In this document: piece by piece, positions 1 through 13,761 of the stretch | Position numbering within the stretch: the first letter of the stretch is position 1 | Layout of the letters: each line of letters opens with the position of its first letter | Source of the DNA: Euonymus europaeus | Lineage: Eukaryota > Streptophyta > Magnoliopsida > Celastrales > Celastraceae | DNA: 64,000 nucleotides | Direction: 5' to 3' | Assembly: GCA_963580455.1 (NCBI GenBank) | Contig: OY756962.1 | Location: 14,774,001-14,838,000 of the forward strand | The notes under the pieces: model-generated | The model's input: only the letters and a program-made list of their open reading frames with translations | Told to the model about the DNA's origin: nothing | The model's database searches: none | Position numbers and translations under genes: made by a program

Positions 1-3000
1 CATCTTTCTATGACAAATGGACAAAACCGTTAAAAGCTCCTCCATAGAGAGAGTTGAGCAACTTCGAACCATCAAAGTTGCTCGGTGTACACTTTTTATT
101 GTTCTTCTATGTCAAATTTTATGAGTATAAGCTTCCAAGATTATTTCGATTCCAAATCACCAACTTTCTATGAGAAATGGACAAAACCGGTAAAAGCTCC
201 TCCATAGAAAGAGTTCAGCAACTTCGAACTAACTAAGTTGCTCAGGATACACTTTTTATTGTTCTTTTTTGTCAAATTTTACGAGTATAAGCTTCCTAGA
301 TTTTTTCGATGCTAAAACACTATCTTTCTGTGACAAATGGACAAAACCGTTAAAAGCCCCTCCATGGAGAGAGTTGAGCAACTTCGGACCATCAAAGTTG
401 CTCGGTGTACACTTTTTTTTGTTCTTCTATGTCAAATTTTATGAGTATAAGCTTTCAAGATTATTTCGATGCCAAAACACCAACGTTTTATCACAAATGG
501 ACAAAACCGTTAAAATCTCCTACATAGAGAGAGTTGAGCAACTTCGGACCAACAAAGTTGCTCGGGATATACTTTTTATTGTTCTTCTTTGTCAAATTTT
601 ATGAGTATAAGCTTCGAAGATTATTTCGATGCTAAAACACCATCTTCCTATGACAAATGGACAAAACCGTTAAAAGCCCCTCCATAGAGAGAGTTGAGCA
701 ACTTCGGACCATCAAAGTTGCTCGGTGTACACTTTTTATTGTTATTCTATGTTAAATTTTATGAGTATAAGCTTCGTAGATTATTTCGATGCCAAAAAAT
801 GAACTTTTTACGACAACTGGAAAAAACCGTTAAAATCCCCTCCATAGAGAGAGTTGAGCAACTTCGGACCATCAAAGTTGCTCGGTGTACACTTTTTATT
901 GTTATTCTATGTCAAATTTTATGAGTATAAGCTTCCAAGATTATTTCGATTCCAAATCACTAACTTTCTATGAGAAATAGACAAAACCGTTAAAAGCTCC
1001 TACATAGAGAGAGTTGAGCAACTTCGGACCAACAAAGTTGCTCGGGATATACTTTTTATTGTTATTCTATGTCAAATTTTAAGAGTATAAGCTTCCAAGA
1101 TTACTTCGATGACAAAACACCAACTTTTAATCACAAATTGACAAAACCGTTAAAAGCTCCTCCTTAGAGAGAGTTGAGCTACTTCGGACCAACAAAGTTG
1201 CTCGGGATACACTTTTTATTGTTCATCTATGTAAAATTTTACGAGTATAAGCTTCCTAGATTATTTCGATTCCAAATCACCAACTTTCTATGAGAAATGA
1301 ACAAAACCGATAAAAGCTCCTCCATATAGAGAGTTGAGCAACGTCGGACCATCACAGTTGCTCGGGGTACACTTTTTATTGTTCTTGTATGTCAAATTTT
1401 ACGAGTATAAGCTTCCAAGATTACTTCGATGCCAAAACACAAACTTTTTTCATAAATGGACAAAACCGTTAAAAGCTCCTCCATAGAGAGAGTTGAGCAA
1501 CTTCGGACCAACAAAGTTGCTCGGTGTACACTTTTTATTGTTCTTCTATGTCAAATTTTATGAGTATAAGCTTCCAAGATTATTTCGATTCCAAATCACC
1601 AACTTTCTATGAGAAATAGACAAAACCTATAAAAGCTCCTCCATAGAGAGAGTTGAGCAACTTCGGACCATCACAGTTGCTCGGTGTACACTTTTTATTG
1701 TTCTTCTATTTCAATTTTTATGAGTATAAGCTTCCAATATTATTTCGATTCCAAATCACCAACTTTCTATGAGAAATAGACAAAACCGTTAAAAGCTCCT
1801 CCATAGAGAGAGTTGAGCAACTTCGAACCATCAAAGTTGCTCGATGTACACTTTTTATTGTTCTTCTATGTTAAATTTTATAAGTATGAGCTTCCTATAT
1901 TATTTCGATGCCAAAAAATGAAATTTTTACTACAAATGGACAAAAACGTTAAAATCTCATCTATAGAGAGAGTTGAGCAACGTCGGACCATCACAGTTGC
2001 TCGGGGTACACTTTTTATTGTTCTTGTATGTCAAATTTTACGAGTATAAGCTTCCAAGATTACTTCGATGCCAAAACACAAACTTTTTTCATAAATGGAC
2101 AAAACCGTTAAAAGCTCCTCCATAGAGAGAGTTGAGCAACTTCGGACCAACAAAGTTGCTCGGTGTACACTTTTTATTGTTCTTCTATGTTAAATTTTAC
2201 GAGTATAAGCTTCGTAGATTATTTCGATGCCAAAAAATGAACTTTTTACGACAAATGGACAAAACCGTTAAAATCTCCTCCATAGAGAGAGTTGAGAAAC
2301 TTCGGAACATCAAAGTTGCTCGGTGTACACTTTTTATTGTTCTTCTATGTCAAATTTTACGAGTATAAGCTTCGTAGATTATTTCGATGCTAAAGCACCA
2401 TCTTTCTATGACAAATGGACAAAACCGTTAAAAGCGCCTCCATAGAGAGAGTTGAGAAACTTCGGAACATCAAAGTTGCTCGGTGTACACTTTTTATTGT
2501 TCTTCTATGTCAAATTTTACGAGTATAAGCTTCGTAGATTATTTCGATGCTAAAGCACCATCTTTCTATGACAAATGGACAAAACCGTTAAAAGCGCCTC
2601 CATAGAGAGAATTGAGCAACTTCGGACCATCAAAGTTGCTCGGTGTACACTTTATATTGTTCTTCCATGTCAAATTTTATGAGTATAAGCTTCCAAGATT
2701 ATTTCGATGACAAAACACCAACTTTTTATCACAAATGGACAAAACCGTTAAAATCTCCTACATAGAGAGAGTTGAGAAACTTCGAACCATCAAAGTTGCT
2801 CGATGTACACTTTTTATTGTTCTTCTTTTTCAAATTTAATGAGTATAAGCTTCGTAGATTATTTCGATGCTAAAACACCATTTTTCTATGACAAATGGAC
2901 AAAACCGTTAAAAGCCCCTCCATAGAGATAGTTGAGCAACTTCGGACCATCACAGTTGCTCGGTGTACACTTTTTATTGTTCTTCTATGTCAAATTTTAC

Positions 3001-5749
3001 GAGTATAAGCTTCCAAGATTACTTCGATGCTAAAACACCAACTTTTTATCACAAATGGACAAAACCGTCAAAAGCTGCTCCATAGAGAGAGTTGAGCAAC
3101 TTCAGACCAACAAAGTTGCTCGGGATACACTTTTTTATGTTCTTCTATGTCAAGTTTTACTAGTGTAAGCTTCCTAGATTATTTCGCTGCAAAAACACCA
3201 TCTTTCTATGACAAATGGACAAAACCGTCAAAAGCTCCTCCATAGAGAGAGTTGAGCAACTTCGGACCAACAAAGTTGCTCGGAATACACTTTTTATTGT
3301 TCTTCTATGTCAAATTTTACGAGTGTAAGATTCCTCGAATATTTCGATGCTAAAACACCATCTTTCTATGACAAATGGACAAAACCGTTAAAAGCTCCTC
3401 CATAGAGAGAGTTGAGCAACTTCGAACCATCAAAGTTGCTCGGTGTACACTTTTTATTGTTCTTCTATGTCAAATTTTATGAGTATAAGCTTCCAAGATT
3501 ATTTCGATTCCAAATCACCAACTTTCTATGAGAAATGGACAAAACCGATAAAAGCTCCTCCATAGAAAGAGTTGAGCAACTTCGAACTAACTAAGTTGCT
3601 CAGGATACACTTTTTATTGTTCTTTTTTGTCAAATTTTACGAGTATAAGCTTCCTAGATTTTTTCGATGCTAAAACACTATCTTTCTGTGACAAATGGAC
3701 AAAACCGTTAAAAGCCCCTCCATGGAGAGAGTTAAGCAACTTCGGACCATCAAAGTTGCTCGGTGTACACTTTTTTTTTGTTCTTCTATGTCAAATTTTA
3801 TGAGTATAAGCTTCCAAGATTATTTCGATGCCAAAACACCAACGTTTTATCACAAATCGACAAAACCGTTAAAATCTCCTACATAGAGAGAGTTGAGCAA
3901 CTTCGGACCAACAAAGTTGCTCGGGATACACTTTTTATTGTTCTTCTTTGTCAAATTTTATGAGTATAAGCTTCGAAGATTATTTCGATGCTAAAACACC
4001 ATCTTCCTATGACAAATGGACAAAACCGTTAAAAGCCCCTCCATAGAGAGAGTTGAGCAACTTCGGACCATCAAAGTTGCTCGGTGTACACTTTTTATTG
4101 TTATTCTATGTTAAATTTTATGAGTATAAGCTTCGTAGATTATTTCGATGCCAAAAAATGAACTTTTTACGACAAATGGAAAAAACCGTTAAAATCCCCT
4201 CCATAGAGAGAGTTGAGCAACTTCGGACCATCAAAGTTGCTCGGTGTACACTTTTTATTGTTATTCTATGTCAAATTTTATGAGTATAAGCTTCCAAGAT
4301 TATTTCGATTCCAAATCACTAACTTTCTATGAGAAATAGACAAAACCGTTAAAAGCTCCTACATAGAGAGAGTTGAGCAACTTCGGACCAACAAAGTTGC
4401 TCGGGATATACTTTTTATTGTTCTTCTATGTCAAATTTTAAGAGTATAAGCTTCCAAGATTACTTCGATGACAAAACACCAACTTTTAATCACAAATTGA
4501 CAAAACCGTTAAAAGCTCCTCCTTAGAGAGAGTTGAGCAACTTCGGACCAACAAAGTTGCTCGGGATACACTTTTTATTGTTCATCTATGTCAAATTTTA
4601 CAAGTATAAGCTTCCTAGATTATTTCGATTCCAAATCACCAACTTTCTATGAGAAATGAACAAAACCGATAAAAGCTCCTCCATATAGAGAGTTGAGCAA
4701 CTTCGGACCATCAAAGTTGCTCGGTGTACACTTTTTATTGTTCTTCTATGTTAAAATTACGAGTATAAGCTTCCTAGATTATTTCGATGACAAAAAATGA
4801 ACTTTTTACGACAAATGGACAAAACCGTTAAAATCTCCTCCATAGAGAGAGTTGAGCAACTTCGGACCATCACAGTTGCTCGGTGTACACTTTTTATTGT
4901 TCTTCTATGTCAAATTTTATGAGTATAAGCTTCCAAGATTATTTCGATTCCAAATCACCAACTTTCTATGAGAAATAGACAAAACCGATAAAAGCTCCTC
5001 CATAGAGAGAGTTGAGCAACTTCGGACCATCATAGTTGCTCGGTATACACTTTTTATTGTTCATCTATGTCAAATTTTACGAGTATAAGCTTCCTAGATT
5101 ATTTCGATTCCAAATCACCAACTTTCTATGAGAAATGAACAAAACCGATAAAAGCTCCTCCATATAGAGAGTTGAGCAACTTCGGACCATCAAAGTTGCT
5201 CGGTGTACACTTTTTATTGTTCTTCTATGTTAAATTTTATAAGTATGAGCTTCCTATATTATTTCGATGCCAAAAAATGAACTTTTTACTACAAATGGAC
5301 AAAACCGTTAAAATCTCATCTATAGAGAGAGTTGAGCAACGTCGGACCATCACAGTTGCTCGGGGTACACTTTTTATTGTTCTTGTATGTCAAATTTTAC
5401 GAGTATAAGCTTCCAAGATTACTTCGATGCCAAAACACAAACTTTTTTCATAAATGGACAAAACCGTTAAAAGCTCCTCCATAGAGAGACTTGAGCAACT
5501 TCGAACCAACAATGTTGCTCGGGATACACTTTTTATTGTTATTCTTTGTCAAATTTTACGAGTATAAGCTTCCTAGATTATTTCGATGCCAAAAAATGAA
5601 CTTTTTACGACAAACGGACAAAACCGTTAAAATCTCCTCCATAGAGAGAGTTGAGCAACTTTGAACCAACAATGTTGCTCGGGATACACTTTTTATTGTT
5701 CTTCTATGTCAAATTTTATGAGTATAAGCTTCCAAGATTATTTCGATGC

Positions 5750-7029
5750 GAAAAAACGAACCTTTTACGACAAATGGACAAAACCGTTAAAAGCTCCTCC
5801 ATAGAGAGAGTTGAGAAACTTCGGAACATCAAAGTTGCTCGGTGTACACTATTTATTGTTCTTCTATGCCAAATTTTATGAGTATAAGCTTCCAAGATTA
5901 TTTCGATGCGAAAAAACAAACTTTTTACGACAAATGGACAAAACCGTTAAAAGCTCCTCCATAGAGAGAGTTGAGAAACTTCGGAACATCAAAGTTGCTC
6001 GGTGTACACTTTTTATTGTTCTTCTATGTCAAATTTTACGAGTATAAGCTTCATAGATTATTTCGATGCTAAAGCACCATCTTTCTGTGACAAATGAACA
6101 AAACCGTTAAAAGCGCCTCCATAGAGAGAGTTGAGCAACTTCGGACCATCAAAGTTGCTCGATGTACACTTTTTATTGTTCTTCTTTGTCAAATTTTATG
6201 AGTATAAGCTTCCTAGATTATTTCGATGCTAAAACAACATTTTTCTATGACAAATGGACAAAACTGTTAAAAGCCCCTCCATAGAGATAGTTGAGCAACT
6301 TCGGACCATCACAGTTGCTCGGTGTACACTTTTTATTGTTCTTCTATGTCAAATTTTACGAGTATAAGCTTCCAAGATTACTTCGATGCGAAAAAACGAA
6401 CCTTTTACGACAAATGGACAAAACCGTTAAAAGCTCCTCCATAGAGAGAGTTGAGAAACTTCGGAACATCAAAGTTGCTCGGTGTACACTATTTATTGTT
6501 CTTCTATGCCAAATTTTATGAGTATAAGCTTCCAAGATTATTTCGATGCGAAAAAACAAACTTTTTACGACAAATGGACAAAACCGTTAAAAGCTCCTCC
6601 ATAGAGAGAGTTGAGAAACTTCGGAACATCAAAGTTGCTCGGTGTACACTTTTTATTGTTCTTCTATGTCAAATTTTACGAGTATAAGCTTCCTAGATTA
6701 TTTCGATGCTAAAGCACCATCTTTCTGTGACAAATGAACAAAACCGTTAAAAGCGCCTCCATAGAGAGAGTTGAGCAACTTCGGACCATCAAAGTTGCTC
6801 GATGTACACTTTTTATTGTTCTTCTTTGTCAAATTTTATGAGTATAAGCTTCCTAGATTATTTCGATGCTAAAACAACATTTTTCTATGACAAATGGACA
6901 AAACTGTTAAAAGCCCCTCCATAGAGATAGTTGAGCAACTTCGGACCATCACAGTTGCTCGGTGTACACTTTTTATTGTTCTTCTATGTCAAATTTTACG
7001 AGTATAAGCTTCCAAGATTACTTCGATGC
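5750..7029 (+). repeat. 640-bp (4-mer) tandem duplication
   Basis: Bases 5,750-6,389 are repeated at 6,390-7,029. Both copies share rare private variants: GAACCTTTTACG instead of GAACTTTTTACG, ACACTATTTATTG instead of ACACTTTTTATTG, and AAACTGTTAAAAGCC. The join at ~6,381-6,390 fuses the ending ATTACTTCGATGC to a monomer that otherwise follows ATTATTTCGATGC. This fits unequal exchange between two monomers within the shared CTTCGATGC/TTTCGATGC stretch. Confidence 0.85.
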
Positions 7030-8446
7030 TAAAACACCAACTTTTTATCACAAATGGACAAAACCGTCAAAAGCTCCTCCATAGAGAGAGTTGAGCAACT
7101 TCGGACCAACAAAGTTGCTCGGGATACACTTTTTTATGTTCTTCTATGTCAAGTTTTACTAGTGTAAGCTTCCTAGAATATTTCGATGCTAAAACACCAT
7201 CTTTCTATGACAAATGGACAAAACCGTTAAAAGCTCCTCCATAGAGAGAGTTGAGCAACTTCGAACCATCAAAGTTGCTCGGTGTACACTTTTTATTGTT
7301 CTTCTATGTCAAATTTTATGAGTATAAGCTTCCAAGATTATTTCGATTCCAAATCACCAACTTTCTATGAGAAATGGACAAAACCGGTAAAAGCTCCTCC
7401 ATAGAAAAAGGTTGAGCAACTTCGAAGTAACTAAGTTGCTCAGGATACACTTTTTATTGTTCTTTTTTGTCAAATTTTACGAGTATAAGCTTCCTAGATT
7501 TTTTCGATGCTAAAACACTATCTTTCTATGACAAATGGGCAAAACCGTTAAAAGCCCCTCCATGGAGAGAGTTGAGCAACTTCGGACCATCAAAGTTGCT
7601 CGTTGTACACTTTTTTTTGTTCTTCTATGTCAAATTTTATGAGTATAAGCTTCCAAGATTATTTCGATGCCAAAACACCAACGTTTTATCACAAATGGAC
7701 AAAACCGTTAAAATCTCCTACATAGAGAGAGTTGAGCAACTTCGGACCAACAAAGTTGCTCGGGATACACTTTTTATTGTTCTTCTTTGTCAAATTTTAT
7801 GAGTATAAGCTTCGAAGATTATTTCGATGCTAAAACACAATCTTCCTATGACAAATGGACAAAACCGTTAAAAGCCCCTCCATAGATAGAGTTGAGCAAC
7901 TTCGGACCATCAAAGTTGCTCGGTGTACACCTTTTATTGTTATTCTATGTTAAATTTTATGAGTATAAGCTTCGTAGATTATTTCGATGCCAAAAAATGA
8001 ACTTTTTACGACAAATGGAAAAAACCGTTAAAATCCCCTCCATAGAGAGAGTTGAGCAACTTCGGACCATCAAAGTTGCTCGGTGTACACTTTTTATTGT
8101 TATTCTATGTCAAATTTTATGAGTATAAGCTTCCAAGATTATTTCGATTCCAAATCACTAACTTTCTATGAGAAATAGACAAAACCGTTAAAAGCTCCTA
8201 CATAGAGAGAGTTGAGCAACTTCGGACCAACAAAGTTGCTCGGGATATACTTTTTATTGTTCTTCTATGTCAAATTTTACGAGTATAAGCTTCCAAGATT
8301 ACTTCGATGACAAAACACAAACTTTTAATCACAAATTGACAAAACTGTTAAAAGCTCCTCCTTAGAGAGAGTTGAGCAACTTCGGACCAACAAAGTTGCT
8401 CGAGATACACTTTTTATTGTTCATCTATGTCAAATTTTACGAGTAT

Positions 8447-8563
8447 AAGCTTCCTAGATTATTTCGTTGCTAAAACACCATCTTTCTATGACAAATGGAT
8501 AAAACCGTTAAAAGCTCCAACATAGAGAGTTTATTGTTCTTCTATGTCAAATTTTACGAGTAT
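8447..8563 (+). repeat. 117-bp truncated satellite monomer
   Basis: The distance between successive HindIII sites is 117 bp here (8,447 to 8,564) instead of 160. A 43-bp deletion joins CATAGAGAG directly to TTTATTGTTC, removing the whole dyad and the GTGTACAC palindrome. The flanking monomers are normal length, so the phase of the array shifts here. It is the only monomer I found with a deletion this large in the window. Confidence 0.85.
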
Positions 8564-9899
8564 AAGCTTCCAAGATTATTTCGATTCCAAATCACCAACT
8601 TTCTATGAGAAATGAACAAAACCGATAAAAGCTCCTCCATATAGAGAGTTGAGCAACTTCGGACCATCAAAGTTGCTCGGTGTACACTTTTTATTGTTCT
8701 TCTATGTTAAAATTTACGAGTATAAGCTTCCTAGATTATTTCGATGACAAAAAATGAACTTTTTACGACAAATGGACAAAACCGTTAAAATCTCCTCCAT
8801 AGAGAGAGTTGAGCAACTTCTGACCATCACAGTTGCTCGGTGTACACTTTTTATTGTTCTTCTATGTCAAATTTTATGAGTATAAGCTTCCAAGATTATT
8901 TCGATTCCAAATCACCAACTTTCTATGAGAAATAGACAAAACCGATAAAAGCTCCTCCATAGAGAGAGTTGAGCAACTTCGGACCATCACAGTTGCTCGG
9001 TGTACACTTTTTATTGTTCTTCTATGTCAATTTTTATGAGTATAAGCTTCCAAGATTATTTCGATTCCAAATCACCAACTTTCTATGAGAAATAGACAAA
9101 ACCGTTAAAAGCTCCTCCATAGAGAGAGTTGAGCAACTTCGAACCATCAAAGTTGCTCGATGTACACTTTTTATTGTTCTTCTATGTTAAATTTTATAAG
9201 TATAAGCTTCCTATATTATTTCGATGCCAAAAAATGAACTTTTTACTACAAATGGACAAAACCGTTAAAATCTCCTCTATAGAGAGAGTTGAGCAACGTC
9301 GGATCATCACAGTTGCTCGGGGTACACTTTTTATTGTTCTTGTATGTCAAATTTTACGAGTATAAGCTTCCAAGAATACTTCGATGCCAAAACACAAACT
9401 TTTTTCACAAATGGACAAAACCGTTAAAAGATCCTCCATAGAGAGAGTTGAGCAACTTCGGACCAACAAAGTTGCTCGGTGTACACTTTTTATTGTTCTT
9501 CTATGTTAAATTTTACGAGTATAACCTTCGTAGATTATTTCGATGCCAAAAAATGAACTTTTTACGACAAATGGACAAAACCGTTAAAATCTCCTCCATA
9601 GAGAGAGTTGAGCAACTTCGGACCATCACAGTTGCTCGGTGTACTCTTTTTATTGTTCTTCTATGTCAAATTTTATGAGTATAAGCTTCCAAGATTATTT
9701 CGATTCCAAATCACCAACTTTATATGAGAAATGGACTAAACCGTTAAAAGCTCTTCCATAGACAGAGTTGAGCAACTTCGAACCAACAATGTTGCTCGTG
9801 ATACACTTTTTATTCTTCTTCTTTGTCAAATTTTACGAGTATAAGCTTCCTAGATTATTTCGATGCTAAAACACCATCTTTCTATGAGAAATGGACAAA

Positions 9900-12800
9900 A
9901 CCGTTCAAAGCCCCTCCATAGAGAGAGTTGAGCAACTTCATACAATCAAAGTTGCTCGGTGTAAACTTTTTATTGTTCTTCTATGTAAAATTTTAAGAGT
10001 ATAAGCTTCCAAGATTATTTCGATTCCAAATCACCAACTTTCTATGAGAAATGAACAAAACCGTTAAAAGCTCCTCCGTATAGAGAGTTGAGCAACTTCG
10101 GACCTTCAAAGTTGCTCGGTGTACACTTTTTATTGTTATTCTATGTCAAATTTTATGAGTATAAGCTTCCAAAATTATTTCGATTCCAAATCACCAACTA
10201 TCTATGAGAAATGGACAAAACCGTTAAAAGCTCCTCCATAGAGAGACTTGAGCAACTTCGAACCAACAATGTTGCTCGGGATACACTTTTTATTGTTATT
10301 CTTTGTCAAATTTTACGAGTATAAGCTTCCTAGATTATTTCGATGCCAAAAAATGAACTTTTTACGACAAACGGACAAAACCGTTAAAATCTCCTCCATA
10401 GAGAGAGTTGAGCAACTTTGAACCAACAATGTTGCTCGGGATACACTTTTTATTGTTCTTCTATGTCAAATTTTATGAGTATAAGATTCCAAGATTATTT
10501 CGATGCGAAAAAACGAACTTTTTACGACAAATGGACAAAACCGTTAAAAGCTCCTCCATAGAGAGAGTTGAGAAACTTCGGAACATCAAAGTTGCTCGGT
10601 GTACACTTTTTATTGTTCTTCTATGTCAAATTTTATGAGTATAAGCTTCCAAGATTATTTCGATGCGAAAAAACGAACTTTTTACGACAAATGGACAAAA
10701 CCGTTAAAAGCTCCTCCATAGAGAGAGTTGAGAAACTTCGGAACATCAGAGTTGCTCGGTGTACACTTTTTATTGTTCTTCTATGTCAAATTTTACGAGT
10801 ATAAGCTTCCTAGATTATTTCGATGCTAAAGCACCATCTTTCTGTGACAAATGGACAAAACCGTTAAAAGCGCCTCCATAGAGAGAGTTGAGCAATTTCG
10901 GACCGTCAAAGTTGCTCGGTGTACACTTTATATTGTTCTTTTATGTCAAATTTTACGAGTATAATCTTCCAAGATTATTTTGATTCCAAATCACCAACTT
11001 TCTATGAGAAATGGACAAAACCGTTAAAAGCTCCTCCATAGAGAGAGTTGAGCAACTTCTGACCATCACAGTTGCTCGGTGTACACTTTTTATTGTTCTT
11101 CTATGTCAAATTTTATGAGTATAAGCTTCCAAGATTATTTCGATTCCAAATCACCAACTTTCTATGAGAAATTGACAAAACCATTAAAAGCTCCTCCATA
11201 GAGAGAGTTGAGCAACTTCGAACCATCAAACTTGCTCGATGTACACTTTTTATTATACTTCTATGTTAAATTTTATGAGTATAAGCTTCCTAGATTATTT
11301 CGATGCGAAAAAACGAACTTTTTACGACAAAAGGACAAAACTGTTAAAATCTCCTCCATAGAGAGAGTTGAGCAACTTCGAACCATCAAACTTGCTTGAT
11401 GTACACTTTTTATTGTTCTTCTATGTAAAATTTTATGAGTATAAGCTTCCTAGATTATTTCGATGCGAAAAAACAACTTTTTACGACAAATGGACAAAAC
11501 CGTTAAAATCTCCTCCTTAGAGAGAGTTGAGCAACTTCGGACCAACAAAGTTGTTTGGGATACACTTTTTATTGTTCTTCTATGTCAAATTTTACGAGTA
11601 TAAGCTTCCTAGATTATTTCGATGCCAAAAAATGAACTTTTTACGACAAATGGACAAAACCGTTAAAATCTCCTCCATAGAGAGAGTTGAGCAACTTCGC
11701 ACCATCATAGTTGCTCGGTATACACTTTTTATTGTTCTTCTATGTCAAATTTTATGAGTATAAGCTTCCAAGATTAATTTGATTCCAAATCACCAACTTT
11801 CTATGAGAAATAGACAAAACCGTTAAAAGCTCCTCCATAGAGAGAGTTGAGCAACTTCGAACCATCAAACTTGCTCGGTGTACACTTTTTATTGTTCTTC
11901 TATGTCAAATTTTATGAGTATAAGCTTCCAAGATTATGTCGATTCCAAATCACCAACTTTCTATGACAAATGGACAAAACCGTTAAAAGCTTCTCCATAG
12001 AGAGAGTTGAGCAACTTCGGACCATCAAAGTTGCTCGGTGTACACTTTTTATTGTTCTTCAATGTCAAATTTTATGAGTATAAGCTTCCAATATTATTTC
12101 GATTCCAAATCACCAACTTTCTAAGAGAAATGGACAAAACCGTTAAAAGCCCCTCCATAGAGAGAGTTGAGCAACTTCATACAATCAAAGTTGCTCGGTG
12201 TAAACTTTTTATTGTTCTTCTGTGTAAAATTTTACGAGTATAAGCTTCAAAGATTATTTCGATTCCAAATCACGAACTTTCTATGAGAAATGAACAAAAC
12301 CGTTAAAAGCTCCTCCATATAGAGAGTTGAGCAACTTCGGACCGTCAAAGTTGCTCGTTGTACTATTTTTATTGTTATTCTATGTCAAATTTTATGAGTA
12401 TAAGCTTCCAAGATTATTTCGATTCCAAATCACCAACTATCTATAAGAAATGGACAAAACCGTTAAAAGCTCCTCCATAGAGAGACTTGAGCAACTTCGA
12501 ACCAACAATGTTGCTCGGGATACACTTTTTATTGTTATTCTTTGTCAAATTTTACGAGTATAAGCTTCCTAGATTATTTCGATGCCAAAAAATGAACTTT
12601 TTACGACAAACGGACAAAACCGTTAAAATCTCCTCATAGAGAGAGTTGAGCAACTTCGAACCAACAATGTTGCTCGGGATACACTTTTTATTGTTCTTCT
12701 ATGTCAAATTTTATGAGTATAAGCTTCCAAGATTATTTCGATGCGAAAAAACGAACTTTTTACGACAAATGGACAAAACCGTTAAAAGCTCCTCCATAGA

Positions 12801-13265
12801 GAGAGTTGAGAAACTTCGGAACATCAAAGTTGCTCGGTGTACACTTTTTATTGTTCTTCTATGTCAAATTTTATGAGTATAAGCTTCCAAGATAATTTCG
12901 ATGCGAAAAAACGAACTTTTTACGACAAATGGACAAAACCGTTAAAAGCTCCTCCATAGAGAGAGTTGAGAAACTTCGGAACGTCAAAGTTGCTCGGTGT
13001 ACACTTTTTATTGTTCTTCTCTGTCAAATTTTACGAGTATAAGCTTCCTAGATTATTTCGATGCTAAAGCACCATCTTTCTGTGACAAATGGACAAAACC
13101 GTTAAAAGCACCTCCATAGAGAGAGTTGAGCAACTTCGGACCATCAAAGTTGCTCGGTGTACACTTTTTATTGTTCTTTTATGTCAAATTTTACGAGTAT
13201 AATCTTCCAGGATTATTTTGATTCCAAATCACCAACTTTCTATGAGAAATGGACAAAACCGTTAA
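9900..13265 (+). repeat. ~1.1-kb segment repeated at ~2,240-bp spacing
   Basis: About 1.1 kb starting near 9,900 (marked by CTTCATACAATCAAAG and GTGTAAAC) recurs from near 12,140 with the same order of variants: the GAGAGACTTGAGC monomer, the AACAATGTTGCTC monomer and two GCGAAAAAACGAAC monomers. The offset is 2,238-2,240 bp, 14 monomers, and a 2-bp loss at ~12,636 explains the change. The ~1.1 kb between the two copies has a different order, so this is a dispersed or partly overwritten duplication and not a clean tandem unit. Confidence 0.7.
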
Positions 13266-13761
13266 AAGCTCCTCCATAGAGAGTGTGGAGAAACTTCGAA
13301 CCATCAAAGTTACTCGATGTAAACTTTTTATTGTTCTTCTATGTTAAATTTTTTGAGTATAAGCTTCCTAGATTATTTCGATGCGAAAAAACAACTTTTT
13401 ACGACAAATGGACAAAACCGTTAAAATCTCCTCCATAGAGAGAGTTGAGCAACTTCGGACCAACAAAGTTGTTCGGGATACACTTTTTATTGTTCTTCTA
13501 TGTCAAATTTTACGAGTATAAGCTTCCTAGATTATTTCGATGCCAAAAAATGAACTTTTTACGACAAATGGACAAAACCGTTAAAATCTCCTCTATAGAG
13601 AGAGTTGAGCAACTTCGGACCATCATAGTTGCTCGGTATACACTTTTTATTGTTCTTCTATGTCAAATTTTATGAGTATAAGCTTCCAAGATTAATTTGA
13701 TTCCAAATCACCAACTTTCTATGAGAAATAGACAAAACCGTTAAAAGCTCCTCCATAGAGA

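Larger units (their letters stand above)
1..10407 (+). repeat. 21-mer satellite units (~3.36 kb)
   Basis: A segment starting near 1 recurs near 3,359 and near 7,198 with the same sequence of monomer variants. For example, the variant with a T7-T8 tract after GTACAC and the nearby TTTTTTCGATGC recurs at matching offsets of 3,359 and then 3,839 bp. The first unit is 3,359 bp, 21 monomers less one base. The second is longer because it contains an internal 640-bp duplication and lacks one monomer. The third carries about five additional monomers plus one truncated monomer before it rejoins the same order near 10,408. Unit copies differ by scattered substitutions, so this pattern is older than the 1,120-bp HOR further right. 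Confidence 0.75.
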
